From contig NZ_QVFV01000002.1 in the NCBI RefSeq assembly GCF_004212215.1, positions 171,485-209,593 of the forward strand: DNA of 38,109 bases. The letters are read 5' to 3'. Made by a program: the position numbers and the translations under genes. A model generated the notes under the pieces. The model saw nothing but the letters and a program-made list of their open reading frames with translations, ran no database searches and was not told the origin of the DNA. This document shows, in pieces, positions 1 to 7,700 of the stretch. This stretch comes from Leptolyngbya iicbica LK. GTDB taxonomy: Bacteria; Cyanobacteriota; Cyanobacteriia; Phormidesmidales; Phormidesmidaceae. Position 1 is the stretch's first letter; the number at the start of each line of letters is the position of its first letter.

Positions 1-328
1 TTCAAGGAAGTTTCTTTGACAGACATTAAAAACTGGTTTACAAATTGCTGCTACTGCACCTCACTAGAGTGAGAAATGCTGTATATGAAATTCGATCATG
101 TGAAATTCTGTGGCAATCAGAAGGTAGAGTTGCTGCAATTTAAATGTGTAGCCATAGCAAGATGAATCGAACAATACTTTGCAGATAAAACTAGGTCATC
201 TGAAAAAAGAATTTGGATCTCAACTGAGCAGGCTGTCAAAATAGCGGCTTTGAATTGATCGAAATATCGTGTCTGGTTTTGATTCTTCGGTCGATCGCTC
301 ATCACCTTTAATCGCATATTTTGTTTTG

Positions 329-356
329 GGTTACGCCCTGCGAAAGCGTAGTAACC
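329..356. repeat. Imperfect hairpin repeat
   Basis: Arms at 329-336 and 346-356 pair as GGTTACGC with GCGTAGTAACC, leaving a 3-nt bulge in the longer arm. It looks like a dispersed cyanobacterial palindromic repeat and is the only structure seen in the 414 bases before the first gene. It lies about 60 bases upstream of the first start codon, so it could also act in the leader. Confidence 0.5.
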
Positions 357-414
357 AATTACTGTGCGCGATCGCGAGTCCATTTTCAAAACTTAAAAAG
401 GGGGCTAGTAACCT

Positions 415-1248
415 ATGAATGCAGACAGAATTGTGCACGAGCAGCCAGCAAAATGGATCGAGCGATTAGCTCGCTTTGGCTATGCCGCCAAGGGCATCGT
501 TTATATGATTGTCGGCGTGTTGGCGTTCCAAGCAGCGTTTAATTGGGGCGGGCGCATCACGGGCAGCAAAGGAGCCTTTCGAACGATTGCAAACCAGCCT
601 TTCGGCAATTTTTTGCTGTTTTTGGTGGGGGTGGGCTTACTCGGCTACGTAGTGTGGCGCTTTGTGGAAGCGTTTCGCGATCCAGAACATCGAGACAGTG
701 GCCTGAGTGGATTTGCCCGACGGGCTTCCTATTTCGTGAGTGGCTTAATTTATGCCAGCTTAGCGATTTTTGCGCTGCGAATTGTGTTTGGCTCGCCCTC
801 CAATAGCAGCGGTAGCGGCGGTAGTTCGAGTCAGCAAGGGGTGGCCACATTACTCTCCCAACCCTTTGGTCAGTGGCTTGTGGGATTCGTCGGAGTCGCG
901 ATCGTGGCTTATGGTTTTTACACCTTTTACAAAGCCTATTCCACTAAATTTCGCCGCAAACTTAAGCTGGCCCAAATGAGCCTTAAAGAAGAGCAATGGT
1001 CGACCCGCATTGCGCGTTTTGGACTCACGTCTAAAGGTCTGGTGTCGGTGATTATTGGGTATTTCTTTATCCAGGCGGCGCGGGCGTCTGACCCCAGTCA
1101 AGCGCAAACCACGGAAGGGGCGCTCCAAACTTTGCAACAGCAGCCCTATGGAGCCTGGCTCATGGGTTTAGTGGCACTAGGCTTGATTGCTTACGGCATT
1201 CATCTGGAAGTCCAAGCTCGATATCGACGAATTTCACCCGCCCGATAG
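415..1248 (+). CDS. DUF1206 family membrane protein
   Basis: The 277-residue protein consists of three similar units, each with two hydrophobic helices. Each unit opens with a pattern like ARFGYAAKGIVYMIVG (residues ~20-35), repeated around residues 96-115 and 195-215, and ends with QPFGxxLLxxVGxGLxxY. This triplicated two-helix architecture is the DUF1206 family, whose biochemical role is unknown. The start is supported by the purine-rich AAAGGGGG about 10 bases upstream. A second, divergent member of the family lies at 11787-12698. The protein is expected in the cytoplasmic or thylakoid membrane. No partner gene is adjacent. Confidence 0.85.
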   Translation: MNADRIVHEQPAKWIERLARFGYAAKGIVYMIVGVLAFQAAFNWGGRITGSKGAFRTIANQPFGNFLLFLVGVGLLGYVVWRFVEAFRDPEHRDSGLSGFARRASYFVSGLIYASLAIFALRIVFGSPSNSSGSGGSSSQQGVATLLSQPFGQWLVGFVGVAIVAYGFYTFYKAYSTKFRRKLKLAQMSLKEEQWSTRIARFGLTSKGLVSVIIGYFFIQAARASDPSQAQTTEGALQTLQQQPYGAWLMGLVALGLIAYGIHLEVQARYRRISPAR

Positions 1249-1310
1249 AGTGAACCGCTGAATTCATGGCTGGTAAGTTCTCTCGATTGCTAGACGTCAA
1301 AATCCCGACC

Positions 1311-1356
1311 AATAATTATCGTATTAACAATGCAATAATTATTGAGTTAGCAATGC
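1311..1356. repeat. 23-bp tandem direct repeat, AT-rich
   Basis: Two adjacent 23-bp units, 1311-1333 and 1334-1356, both start AATAATTAT and both end CAATGC. They differ at about four positions. They lie in the 320-bp spacer upstream of the WGxxGxxG protein, about 210 bases before its start. The second unit contains the palindrome AATAATTATT. The spacer shows nothing else recognisable. Confidence 0.6.
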
Positions 1357-1568
1357 AGAAATATTGTCATCCTTTTTAATTGATGGCACTGGGTGTGAAT
1401 ACAGTGAAGTTCTGTCATTCCAGATAGAAGTCTGGCCAAGTTTTTTCAATTTAGAGTTACTTGAGAGAAGAAGATTTAGTGGTTCGATCCGAAGCAGCCA
1501 GTCGGATGAGGTGCTTTCTTTCAAGGTTTGTAACTGGCGATATCGTACTGACATTCGAGGATATTTTA

Positions 1569-2096
1569 ATGAAATCCACTACTTTCTTTAAGCTGACAGG
1601 CTCTTCTCTAGCGGCCCTTGGTTTAGCCGTAGCTCCCATGGCTTACACTCCTGTGCAAGCGCAGGAAAACAGCCAGACTCAAGAAACGGTAGAAACCGAA
1701 GATAGTGCTGGCCAAAACTTCGAAGATGCTGAAGAGTCTTTGGAGCAGGCGGGTCAAGAAACGCTGCAAGGGATTGATGCGGCTGGTGAAGCGGCAGAGC
1801 AGCAAATTGACCAAACGGCTCGAGAAGCGTCTCAGGCTGCTCAAGAAGCATCCCAAGCGGCTCAGCAAGCTGGCCAGGAAGCGGTTCAGGAAGCTGAAGA
1901 AGCCGCTCAGAGAGCAGAAGTTGCGGCTGAGAATGCCGTCGATTCAGTCCAGCAGCGGTCGAACTGGGGTTGGTTAGGTCTGCTGGGACTGGTTGGATTA
2001 TTTGGTCTGGCCGGTGGCAACAAGCGCCGAGTTGAAACTGACGAACGGTATCACCGCGATCGCCCGGCGACGGCGGCTGGCGAATATCGCTCATAG
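1569..2096 (+). CDS. WGxxGxxG-type exported membrane-anchored protein
   Basis: The 175-residue protein begins with a signal peptide (basic MKS start, hydrophobic core ~9-25, probable cleavage after VQA). A long Glu/Ala/Gln-rich stretch (~30-130) with repeated QAAQEA-type steps follows and is predicted to be helical or coiled. The C-terminus has the pattern NWGWLGLLGLVGLFGLAGG and then KRR, matching the WGxxGxxG family anchor. The start at 1569 is preferred over an upstream in-frame start at 1461 because GAGG lies 8 bases before it and the signal peptide begins there. The mature part is probably extracytoplasmic. Family function is unknown. A strong terminator follows. Confidence 0.75.
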   Translation: MKSTTFFKLTGSSLAALGLAVAPMAYTPVQAQENSQTQETVETEDSAGQNFEDAEESLEQAGQETLQGIDAAGEAAEQQIDQTAREASQAAQEASQAAQQAGQEAVQEAEEAAQRAEVAAENAVDSVQQRSNWGWLGLLGLVGLFGLAGGNKRRVETDERYHRDRPATAAGEYRS

Positions 2097-2164
2097 CATT
2101 GGGCGGAGTCAGACAGTGGGCGGCGATCGCTCGGCTGTCTGACGCTCCTACAAAACGCTAGGTG

Positions 2165-2200
2165 AAAGCCTGTTTTGCCTGTTTGCAAAGCAGGCTTTTT
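2165..2200 (+). terminator. Rho-independent terminator
   Basis: Arms 2165-2178 and 2185-2198 pair over 14 bases with a single G-U, around a 6-base loop. The hairpin ends in a run of five T. It is 68 bases after the stop of the WGxxGxxG gene. Confidence 0.8.
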
Positions 2201-2348
2201 AAGCGTCGATCTCAAAGTCTGTCGAGGGATACAGGGGCGATTATTCCGAATGAGAGAAGATGATTTTTACGTAATCCAATAATCTACAAAAGTGTTGATG
2301 AATGGCTCATTTGCTAATTCATCGGCAAGTTGAATTTGGTAAGAGCCC

Positions 2349-2813
2349 ATGATGAGCTCATTTGATTTATTAGCACTAGCGATGGGAGTTGCCGCGATCG
2401 CGGGAATTTTCATTCAACTATCCCGTCGAGGTCAGACGGGCGCTTTGGCTGCGATTTTGACCACGGTATTGATGACAGCGTTTGCGAGCCCAGTAATGGC
2501 CGCTGCTGCTAACGACAATGCTTTGTCTGATGGTCAGAAGGCCCTCCAAGAAACGCTCAAAACGACCCCTCAAAATAATCAATATCAGGGCATTGAGTAT
2601 GCTCAAGCGAAAGGAAAACCGTTGAGCGATCGCGAGATCACCCGACGGGTGCAGCAAGAAATTCCTGATAGCGTCAAGCTGAGTGTTTCTAGCGGCTCTG
2701 TGCGACTATCCGGACAGGTGAGCAACCGCGACATGGCTCAGCAGGTCATCCAAGATATTAAGGAAATGCCGGGGGTTCACGAAATTTCCTATGACCTGGG
2801 CTTTAGCAGCTAA
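2349..2813 (+). CDS. BON-domain protein with N-terminal membrane segments
   Basis: The 154-residue protein has hydrophobic segments at ~5-24 and ~32-52, the second ending in a signal-peptidase-like PVMAAAA. A linker leads to a C-terminal BON domain (~95-152). That domain reads LSDREITRRVQQEIPD, then SVRLSGQVSNRD, then a closing MPGVHEISYDLGF. BON domains occur in osmotically induced or envelope proteins such as OsmY and are thought to bind membranes or ligands. The location is probably periplasmic or membrane-anchored. Two ATGs are adjacent at 2349 and 2352 and the first is taken. No strong Shine-Dalgarno is seen. It neighbours other probable stress or envelope genes. Confidence 0.8.
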   Translation: MMSSFDLLALAMGVAAIAGIFIQLSRRGQTGALAAILTTVLMTAFASPVMAAAANDNALSDGQKALQETLKTTPQNNQYQGIEYAQAKGKPLSDREITRRVQQEIPDSVKLSVSSGSVRLSGQVSNRDMAQQVIQDIKEMPGVHEISYDLGFSS

Positions 2814-2843
2814 CTTCGGCGATTTCGACAGGCCAACCATAAC

Positions 2844-2872
2844 GGTCGGTAGCACTTCTGTGATTACCGACC
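2844..2872 (+). terminator. Hairpin terminator after BON gene
   Basis: GGTCGGTA (2844-2851) pairs perfectly with TACCGACC (2865-2872) around a 13-base loop, followed by a short T-rich stretch (TTGTT). It begins 31 bases after the BON stop codon. Confidence 0.5.
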
Positions 2873-2900
2873 TTGTTCAGTTAATTCAAAACTTACGTTT

Positions 2901-3092
2901 ATGACATCCCAGAACCCCGACCAGCATCAGCAGTCTAAAAGCACGTCTGCGAGTGAAGACAAAACCTTTGATGTGCGCGATTTAGTGTCTAAGCCAGACT
3001 ATGAAAAAGATCCCCGTGAGGTGATTGAAAATCCAGCCGTCACACCTCAAATGCTGGATGAATCAGATGATTCCCAATCCGGCATGGAATGA
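2901..3092 (+). CDS. Small acidic, probably disordered protein
   Basis: A 63-residue, highly polar protein without hydrophobic segments. It is rich in Ser, Gln, Asp and Glu, with a more ordered-looking middle (FDVRDLVSKPDYEKDPREVI, ~24-43). The family is not recognised. Its composition resembles small cyanobacterial stress-associated disordered proteins and the similarly built protein at 9435-9638. There is no clear Shine-Dalgarno before the ATG. The following 313 bases (3093-3405) hold only the leader of the ATPase gene and nothing else recognised. Confidence 0.55.
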   Translation: MTSQNPDQHQQSKSTSASEDKTFDVRDLVSKPDYEKDPREVIENPAVTPQMLDESDDSQSGME

Positions 3093-3405
3093 GGTCATTC
3101 TCATCAGTCATGGGTGTATTGCAGTTTCATCATTCTCACCTTAAATCTCCCTTCCAAGGCCTAGCCATTAGGCAATAGTTGCTCAAAGTGATATTGGCAA
3201 TGACTGCTAGGCTCCGCTTGGGCGACTAAAACTCCACTTCTGAATCTGGATGAGGTTGATTTCCATCAGCTCAAAAACTTGAGATTTATTTTCTTGGCTT
3301 CTATGCCTTGTTCAAGATGCCTAAATCTATAGGTATAGAGAATGATGAATTCAAGTTTTTTGCACCCTGAAGCAATGATTTCCGATCGCGATAAAAGGAG
3401 ATTCT

Positions 3406-6090
3406 GTGAATAGTCCTGTTTCGACTGCAGAAGTAACGCAATCATCCTCGGATAGGGTGCTCGATGCCTTTGGTGTGGATGCGGCCCAGGGGTTGCAAAA
3501 TCGGCAAGTCAAACGCCAGCGGGAAAAGTACGGATGGAACCGGCTCAAGCAGCGGAAACAGCGGGGTGCCTGGGCGATTTTGGTCGATCAATTTAAGAGT
3601 CCGATTATCGGTCTTTTAGCGGTAGCCGCAGTTTTAGCCTTTGCGTTTCAAGAGTGGATTGAAGGCATCGCGGTAGTGATGGCGATCGCCCTCAACGCCA
3701 TCATCGGCTTTACGACGGAGCTGCGAGCCGTCAAATCAATGGAGTCGCTGCAGGCTCTCAGCAAGGCTCAGGCGAAGGTGCGGCGCGAAGGCCAGGTGCG
3801 ACAGATCGACGCGGATCAACTGGTGCCTGGCGATATCGTCGTGCTGGAAGGGGGCGACGTCGTGCCCGCCGATATTCGCCTGATCGAAGCCTCCAAACTG
3901 CAAGCGGATGAGTCCGCCCTGACGGGAGAGTCTCTGCCGGTCAGTAAAGATACGACGCCCGTGGAACCGGACTTGTCCCTGGCGGAGCAGACGAACCGCT
4001 TGTTTAAGGGCACTGCCATTACGCGGGGGGCGGGCGAAGGGATTGTGACCGCGACCGGCATGGAGACCGAACTCGGCCACATTTCGGAGCTGGCGGAGCA
4101 GGCGGGAGGCGAGCAAACGCCCTTGGAAAAGCGCTTGGACCAACTGGGTCGCCGCCTAATTTGGGTGACGCTGGGCATTGCGGTGGTGGTGGCGCTGGCG
4201 GGGATTATCCAAGGCCGCGACCTGGTGCTGATGGTGGAAACGGCGATCGCCCTCTCCGTTGCTGCCGTGCCGGAAGGGTTGCCCATTGTCGCGACGGTGG
4301 CGCTGGCGCGGGGCATGTGGCGCATGGCGAAGCAAAACGCCCTGATCAATCGTCTGTCTGCGGTCGAAACCCTCGGTTCCACCAGCATCGTATGCACCGA
4401 CAAAACTGGCACCCTGACCCAAAATCGGATGACGGTTAGCCGCGTGGTCACCGAAGCGGGCACCGTGCACGTTGACAATGAAGCGGGCCAAGCTCGCTTT
4501 CGTCTGCATAACGAACCGATTAACCCCCAAGACCCGGCAGCGCTACGGCAACTCCTACAGGTCGGGGTGCTGTGCAATAACGCTGAGCTGTCGGACATGG
4601 GCGACACCGACAAGGTCATCGGCGACCCGATGGAGGTAGCACTGCTGGCAGTGGGGCGCAAAGCCGAGATGGAGCGGGCCGACCTGCGCGATCGCTGGCC
4701 CGAAGCTCGTGAAGTCGCCTTTGACCCCGAAGTGAAGATGATGGCTACCTACCATGAGGCCGATGACGGCTATTGGGTAGCGGTGAAAGGGGCTCCCGAA
4801 GCGCTATTGGAAACCTGTACTGACTATTGGAGTGGGGCGGGGCAGCAGTCGTTAGATGGTGAGGCTCGCGATCGCTGGCAGCAACAACTCAAGGAGACCG
4901 CCGAGGCTGGACTCCGGGTGCTGGCGTTTGCGATGAAAACCGTCGATTCCACCGAAGGGGATCCCTATCACGACCTGACCTGGCTAGGCATTGTGGGCCT
5001 GGAAGATCCGCCTAGAGAAGGCGTCAAAGAGGCGATCAAAGCCTGCCACCAGGCGGGCGTGCGGGTGATTATGGTGACGGGAGACCAGCCCATCACCGCT
5101 CGCAATATTGGCTTAGCGGTCGGCGTGGTCGGCGAGCAAGATGCCAAAGCGTTACCCGGCAAAGCCCTGAAGCCGTTGGATGACCTGACTAAACAAAATC
5201 GCCAAGAACTCCAGCAGGTCTCGATCTTTGCGCGGGTGAGTCCGGAACAAAAGTTGAATCTGATTGCCCTGCACCAGGCCGATGACGCGATCGTGGCGAT
5301 GACCGGAGATGGCGTCAATGATGCTCCGGCGTTGCAAAAAGCTGATATCGGGGTGGCCATGGGTCAGCGCGGTACCCAGGTCGCCCAAGAAGCGGCGGAC
5401 ATGGTGCTGCAGGATGATGCCTTTTCGACCATTATTCATGCGATCGCTCAGGGACGGGCCATTTTCCGTAATATTCGCCAATTTACGCTGTATCTGCTCT
5501 CGGGCAATACCGGCGAAATCTTCGCGGTGGCGCTGACCTCCCTATTCAATGCGCCGTTGCCGCTGCTGCCCCTGCAAATTCTCTACATCAATGCGGTGAA
5601 TGACGTGTTTCCGGCTCTGGCCTTGGGCTTTGGCGAAGGGGACGAGCTGATGATGCAGCGCCCCCCGCGCAAGGGCAACGAAGCCGTGCTGACGCAACGC
5701 CACTGGGCCGATATCGTAATCTACGGACTCCTGATCGCCGGGGCTACCCTCGGAGCCTTTGGCATCGCCTTGCGGGTATGGCAACTCAGCGACACCCAGG
5801 CCGTAACGGTTTCGTTTATGACGCTCGCATTTGCGCGGTTGTGGCACATTTTCAACATGCGTAGCGCTGGCACTGGATTGCTGAAAAATGAGGTCGTGCG
5901 CAATCCCTACGTCTGGGGGGCCTTGGTCATCTGCACTGGCATCCTGCTGGCGGCGGTCTATGTTCCGGGTCTTTCCGATGCTTTAGGCACGACCGGATTA
6001 ACGCCACGCGCCTGGGGCCTTGTGCTGGGATTCAGCCTGATTCCGCTGATTTTGGGCCAAATTGGCAAGGTATGGCGCGATCGCCATTAA
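3406..6090 (+). CDS. P-type cation (probably Ca2+) transporting ATPase
   Basis: The 894-residue protein is a complete P2-type ATPase. It has an N-terminal cation-ATPase domain (~15-85) and actuator TGES at 173-176. The helix-4 motif PEGLP is at 289-293, and phosphorylated Asp332 sits in DKTGTLT. The hinge motif TGDGVND is at 633-639, followed by a C-terminal six-helix region. Helix 6 reads NAVND (Asn729, Asn732, Asp733) where SERCA-type pumps have N..TD, so two of the three ion ligands match and Thr is replaced by Asn. The start is GTG, with AGGAG about 7 bases upstream. Likely role: ATP-driven export of Ca2+ or a related cation; the ion is inferred, and Na+ or Mn2+ is possible. The sequence is intact and uninterrupted. 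Confidence 0.9.
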   Translation: MNSPVSTAEVTQSSSDRVLDAFGVDAAQGLQNRQVKRQREKYGWNRLKQRKQRGAWAILVDQFKSPIIGLLAVAAVLAFAFQEWIEGIAVVMAIALNAIIGFTTELRAVKSMESLQALSKAQAKVRREGQVRQIDADQLVPGDIVVLEGGDVVPADIRLIEASKLQADESALTGESLPVSKDTTPVEPDLSLAEQTNRLFKGTAITRGAGEGIVTATGMETELGHISELAEQAGGEQTPLEKRLDQLGRRLIWVTLGIAVVVALAGIIQGRDLVLMVETAIALSVAAVPEGLPIVATVALARGMWRMAKQNALINRLSAVETLGSTSIVCTDKTGTLTQNRMTVSRVVTEAGTVHVDNEAGQARFRLHNEPINPQDPAALRQLLQVGVLCNNAELSDMGDTDKVIGDPMEVALLAVGRKAEMERADLRDRWPEAREVAFDPEVKMMATYHEADDGYWVAVKGAPEALLETCTDYWSGAGQQSLDGEARDRWQQQLKETAEAGLRVLAFAMKTVDSTEGDPYHDLTWLGIVGLEDPPREGVKEAIKACHQAGVRVIMVTGDQPITARNIGLAVGVVGEQDAKALPGKALKPLDDLTKQNRQELQQVSIFARVSPEQKLNLIALHQADDAIVAMTGDGVNDAPALQKADIGVAMGQRGTQVAQEAADMVLQDDAFSTIIHAIAQGRAIFRNIRQFTLYLLSGNTGEIFAVALTSLFNAPLPLLPLQILYINAVNDVFPALALGFGEGDELMMQRPPRKGNEAVLTQRHWADIVIYGLLIAGATLGAFGIALRVWQLSDTQAVTVSFMTLAFARLWHIFNMRSAGTGLLKNEVVRNPYVWGALVICTGILLAAVYVPGLSDALGTTGLTPRAWGLVLGFSLIPLILGQIGKVWRDRH

Positions 6091-6122
6091 CGGTCTGCTG
6101 TTTACCATCCCGATTTGTATCG

Positions 6123-6191
6123 GGGGCGAGACATGGTCGCAGCAATGTCTCAGCAAAGAATCGGTGAGATGCACCGACCATGCCTCGCCCC
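6123..6191. repeat. Long-armed palindromic repeat (REP/MITE-like)
   Basis: 17-base arms at 6123-6139 and 6175-6191 pair with one mismatch, GGGGCGAGACATGGTCG against CGACCATGCCTCGCCCC. The 35-base centre itself pairs partly. It lies between the ATPase and dedA and fits a mobile palindromic repeat better than a terminator, because no T-run follows. Confidence 0.65.
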
Positions 6192-6256
6192 TACGACACC
6201 CATCCACCCTGCTACCCAACGACCCTACGACACCCAACGACCCTGCTACCCAACGA
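6189..6256. repeat. 34-bp tandem duplication in dedA leader
   Basis: Units 6189-6222 and 6223-6256 agree at 32 of 34 positions (each starts CCCTACGACACCCA). The array starts where the preceding palindrome ends and runs to within 14 bases of the dedA start codon, so the whole immediate leader is repeat sequence. Confidence 0.7.
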
Positions 6257-6269
6257 CCCATCCCCCCCT

Positions 6270-6899
6270 ATGTTTGACTGGATCACCACCTGGCTCGAAT
6301 CCCTCGGTTACGTCGGCGTATTTGCACTGATGGTGCTTGAACACGTCTTTCCGCCGATTCCTTCAGAGGTGGTGATGCCCTTTGCGGGATTTATCAGCAG
6401 CCGCAGTGAGGAGATGAGCCTAATGGGGGTCATCATTGCCGGGTCCCTGGGGTCGATGGGCGGCACCTTGGTGTGGTATTACGTGGGCCGCTGGGTCGAT
6501 CAAGAGCAGTTGATGGTTTTGGTGGCGCGTCATGGGCGCTGGCTGACCCTCAAGCCCAGGGATATTGAAAAAGCGATCGCGTTCTTTCAGCGCGGGCAGG
6601 GGCAATGGGTCGTCGGTTTGGGGCGCGTGGTGCCCGGTGTGCGCACCTACGTGTCAGTGCCTGCGGGCCTCAGCGATATGCCATTGCCTGCCTACCTGGT
6701 CTATTCCGGCATCGGGACGGTGATCTGGACGGCAGCCCTCGCGATCGCGGGATACATTTTGGGCGATCGCTTTGATGAGGTTAGCCACTTCATCGCGCCT
6801 ATCAGTAAATTCGTGTTGATTGGTCTGGCTGTCTTTGCCGTGGGGTGGGTGCTGTATCGTCGTCGCCGCCGTCGCCAGAATTCCCAATCACCGCGATAA
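6270..6899 (+). CDS. DedA family membrane protein
   Basis: The 209-residue protein has the DedA/SNARE-associated fold. It shows the re-entrant motif FPPIPSEVVMPFAGF (~26-40), the signature GRVVPGVRTYVSVPAG (~112-127) and a final transmembrane helix followed by an Arg-rich tail (~195-209). DedA proteins act in membrane lipid homeostasis (several are undecaprenyl-phosphate or phospholipid flippases); the substrate here cannot be assigned. The start at 6270 is chosen because the family begins here. In-frame codons upstream to 6180 translate repeat DNA and are low complexity. No Shine-Dalgarno is visible. The gene is flanked on both sides by tandem repeats. Confidence 0.88.
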   Translation: MFDWITTWLESLGYVGVFALMVLEHVFPPIPSEVVMPFAGFISSRSEEMSLMGVIIAGSLGSMGGTLVWYYVGRWVDQEQLMVLVARHGRWLTLKPRDIEKAIAFFQRGQGQWVVGLGRVVPGVRTYVSVPAGLSDMPLPAYLVYSGIGTVIWTAALAIAGYILGDRFDEVSHFIAPISKFVLIGLAVFAVGWVLYRRRRRRQNSQSPR

Positions 6900-6917
6900 T
6901 CCCCAAAACCTTCCCTT

Positions 6918-6973
6918 ATCTCCCCATCTCCCCATCTCCCCATCTCCCCATCTCCCCATCTCCCCATCTCCCC
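6918..6973. repeat. Octamer tandem array (7 x ATCTCCCC)
   Basis: Seven perfect head-to-tail copies of ATCTCCCC start 18 bases after the dedA stop. This is a cyanobacterial short tandem repeat of the kind expected to vary in copy number between strains. It has no spacers and no coding capacity. Confidence 0.9.
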
Positions 6974-7135
6974 CGCGCCCCTGCCCTCCCAAATCCGTCC
7001 TCTTCTCCACGAAAACGCTTACGAGCATCGTTCAAATGAGGGAGATACCAGCCGCGATCGCTTATGCCCCTTGAGCGATGAGACTTCGGCAGTGACTCGA
7101 TAAGGTGAAGCCATTGGCGCAAAAGAGGATCTGAT

Positions 7136-7558
7136 ATGACTAACCTTTCTGAACAAATCGAATCGGCCAAATCGAACATGACCGAGCCGTTGCCGACGCC
7201 TCCGGAGATGCAAGGTGAGCAAGCGACCCCGCAAGAACTTCTAGAGCGGTTGAATTGGGGTGAGCCCGCGCTGACGATTATCGACGTGCGCGATCGCGAA
7301 GCCTTTAATAACGAGCGCATCACGGGTGCAGTGACTATGCAGCCCGGTCAACTCCCCGAAGCCGCCACCTCCGAGTTGGAATACAACCGCGATATTTATC
7401 TCTACGGCGAAACCGCTGAAAGCGCTGCTGGAGCAGCCAATCAGCTGCGCGAAGCGGGATATCAAAAAGTTGCTGAAATTCAAGGCGGACTCGCTGGCTG
7501 GAAGCAGGTTGGCGGCCCCACCGAAGGTATCAAAGCGTTCTCGTCACCGGTTAGCTAA
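7136..7558 (+). CDS. Rhodanese-fold protein lacking the active-site cysteine
   Basis: The 140-residue protein has a rhodanese domain at ~30-128. Recognisable parts are the TIIDVRDREAFNNERITGA entry (~47-65) and the closing EIQGGLAGW (~114-122). At the catalytic loop, where active members read VYC followed by a six-residue loop, this protein reads IYLYGETAES (87-96). Leu89 stands at the Cys position, and the whole protein contains no cysteine. It is therefore probably non-catalytic (binding or scaffold) rather than a sulfurtransferase. The start has AAGAGG about 8 bases upstream. The partner is unknown and no sulfur-metabolism gene is adjacent. Confidence 0.8.
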   Translation: MTNLSEQIESAKSNMTEPLPTPPEMQGEQATPQELLERLNWGEPALTIIDVRDREAFNNERITGAVTMQPGQLPEAATSELEYNRDIYLYGETAESAAGAANQLREAGYQKVAEIQGGLAGWKQVGGPTEGIKAFSSPVS

Positions 7559-7595
7559 CGCCTGCTCACCGCCCTGTTTGGACAATCCATAAAGC

Positions 7596-7647
7596 GCAGA
7601 AATCAGCAGCGGGCGATCGCACCTGATCGCCCGCTGCTGATTTCTGC
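7596..7647 (+). terminator. Perfect 23-bp hairpin terminator
   Basis: Arms 7596-7618 and 7625-7647 are perfectly complementary over 23 bases around a 6-base loop, followed by a short T-run. It lies 37 bases after the rhodanese-fold gene and before apgM. The stem is unusually long for a simple terminator and may double as a repeat element. Confidence 0.7.
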
Positions 7648-7700
7648 TTTCTCATGGCGTCCAGTTACTTACACCCTCACCTCTCACCGCATCCCTGACC

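Noticed and set aside
117..389. 90-codon minus-strand frame at the left end
   Set aside because: No ribosome binding site or domain, and it covers the leader and hairpin of the first gene.
1461..1568. N-terminal extension of the WGxxGxxG protein from an upstream in-frame start
   Set aside because: It would bury the signal peptide inside the protein; the start at 1569 has a Shine-Dalgarno and a proper signal peptide.
6918..6973. CRISPR-like array
   Set aside because: Units are 8 bp, directly adjacent and without spacers; this is a simple tandem repeat, and no cas gene is present.
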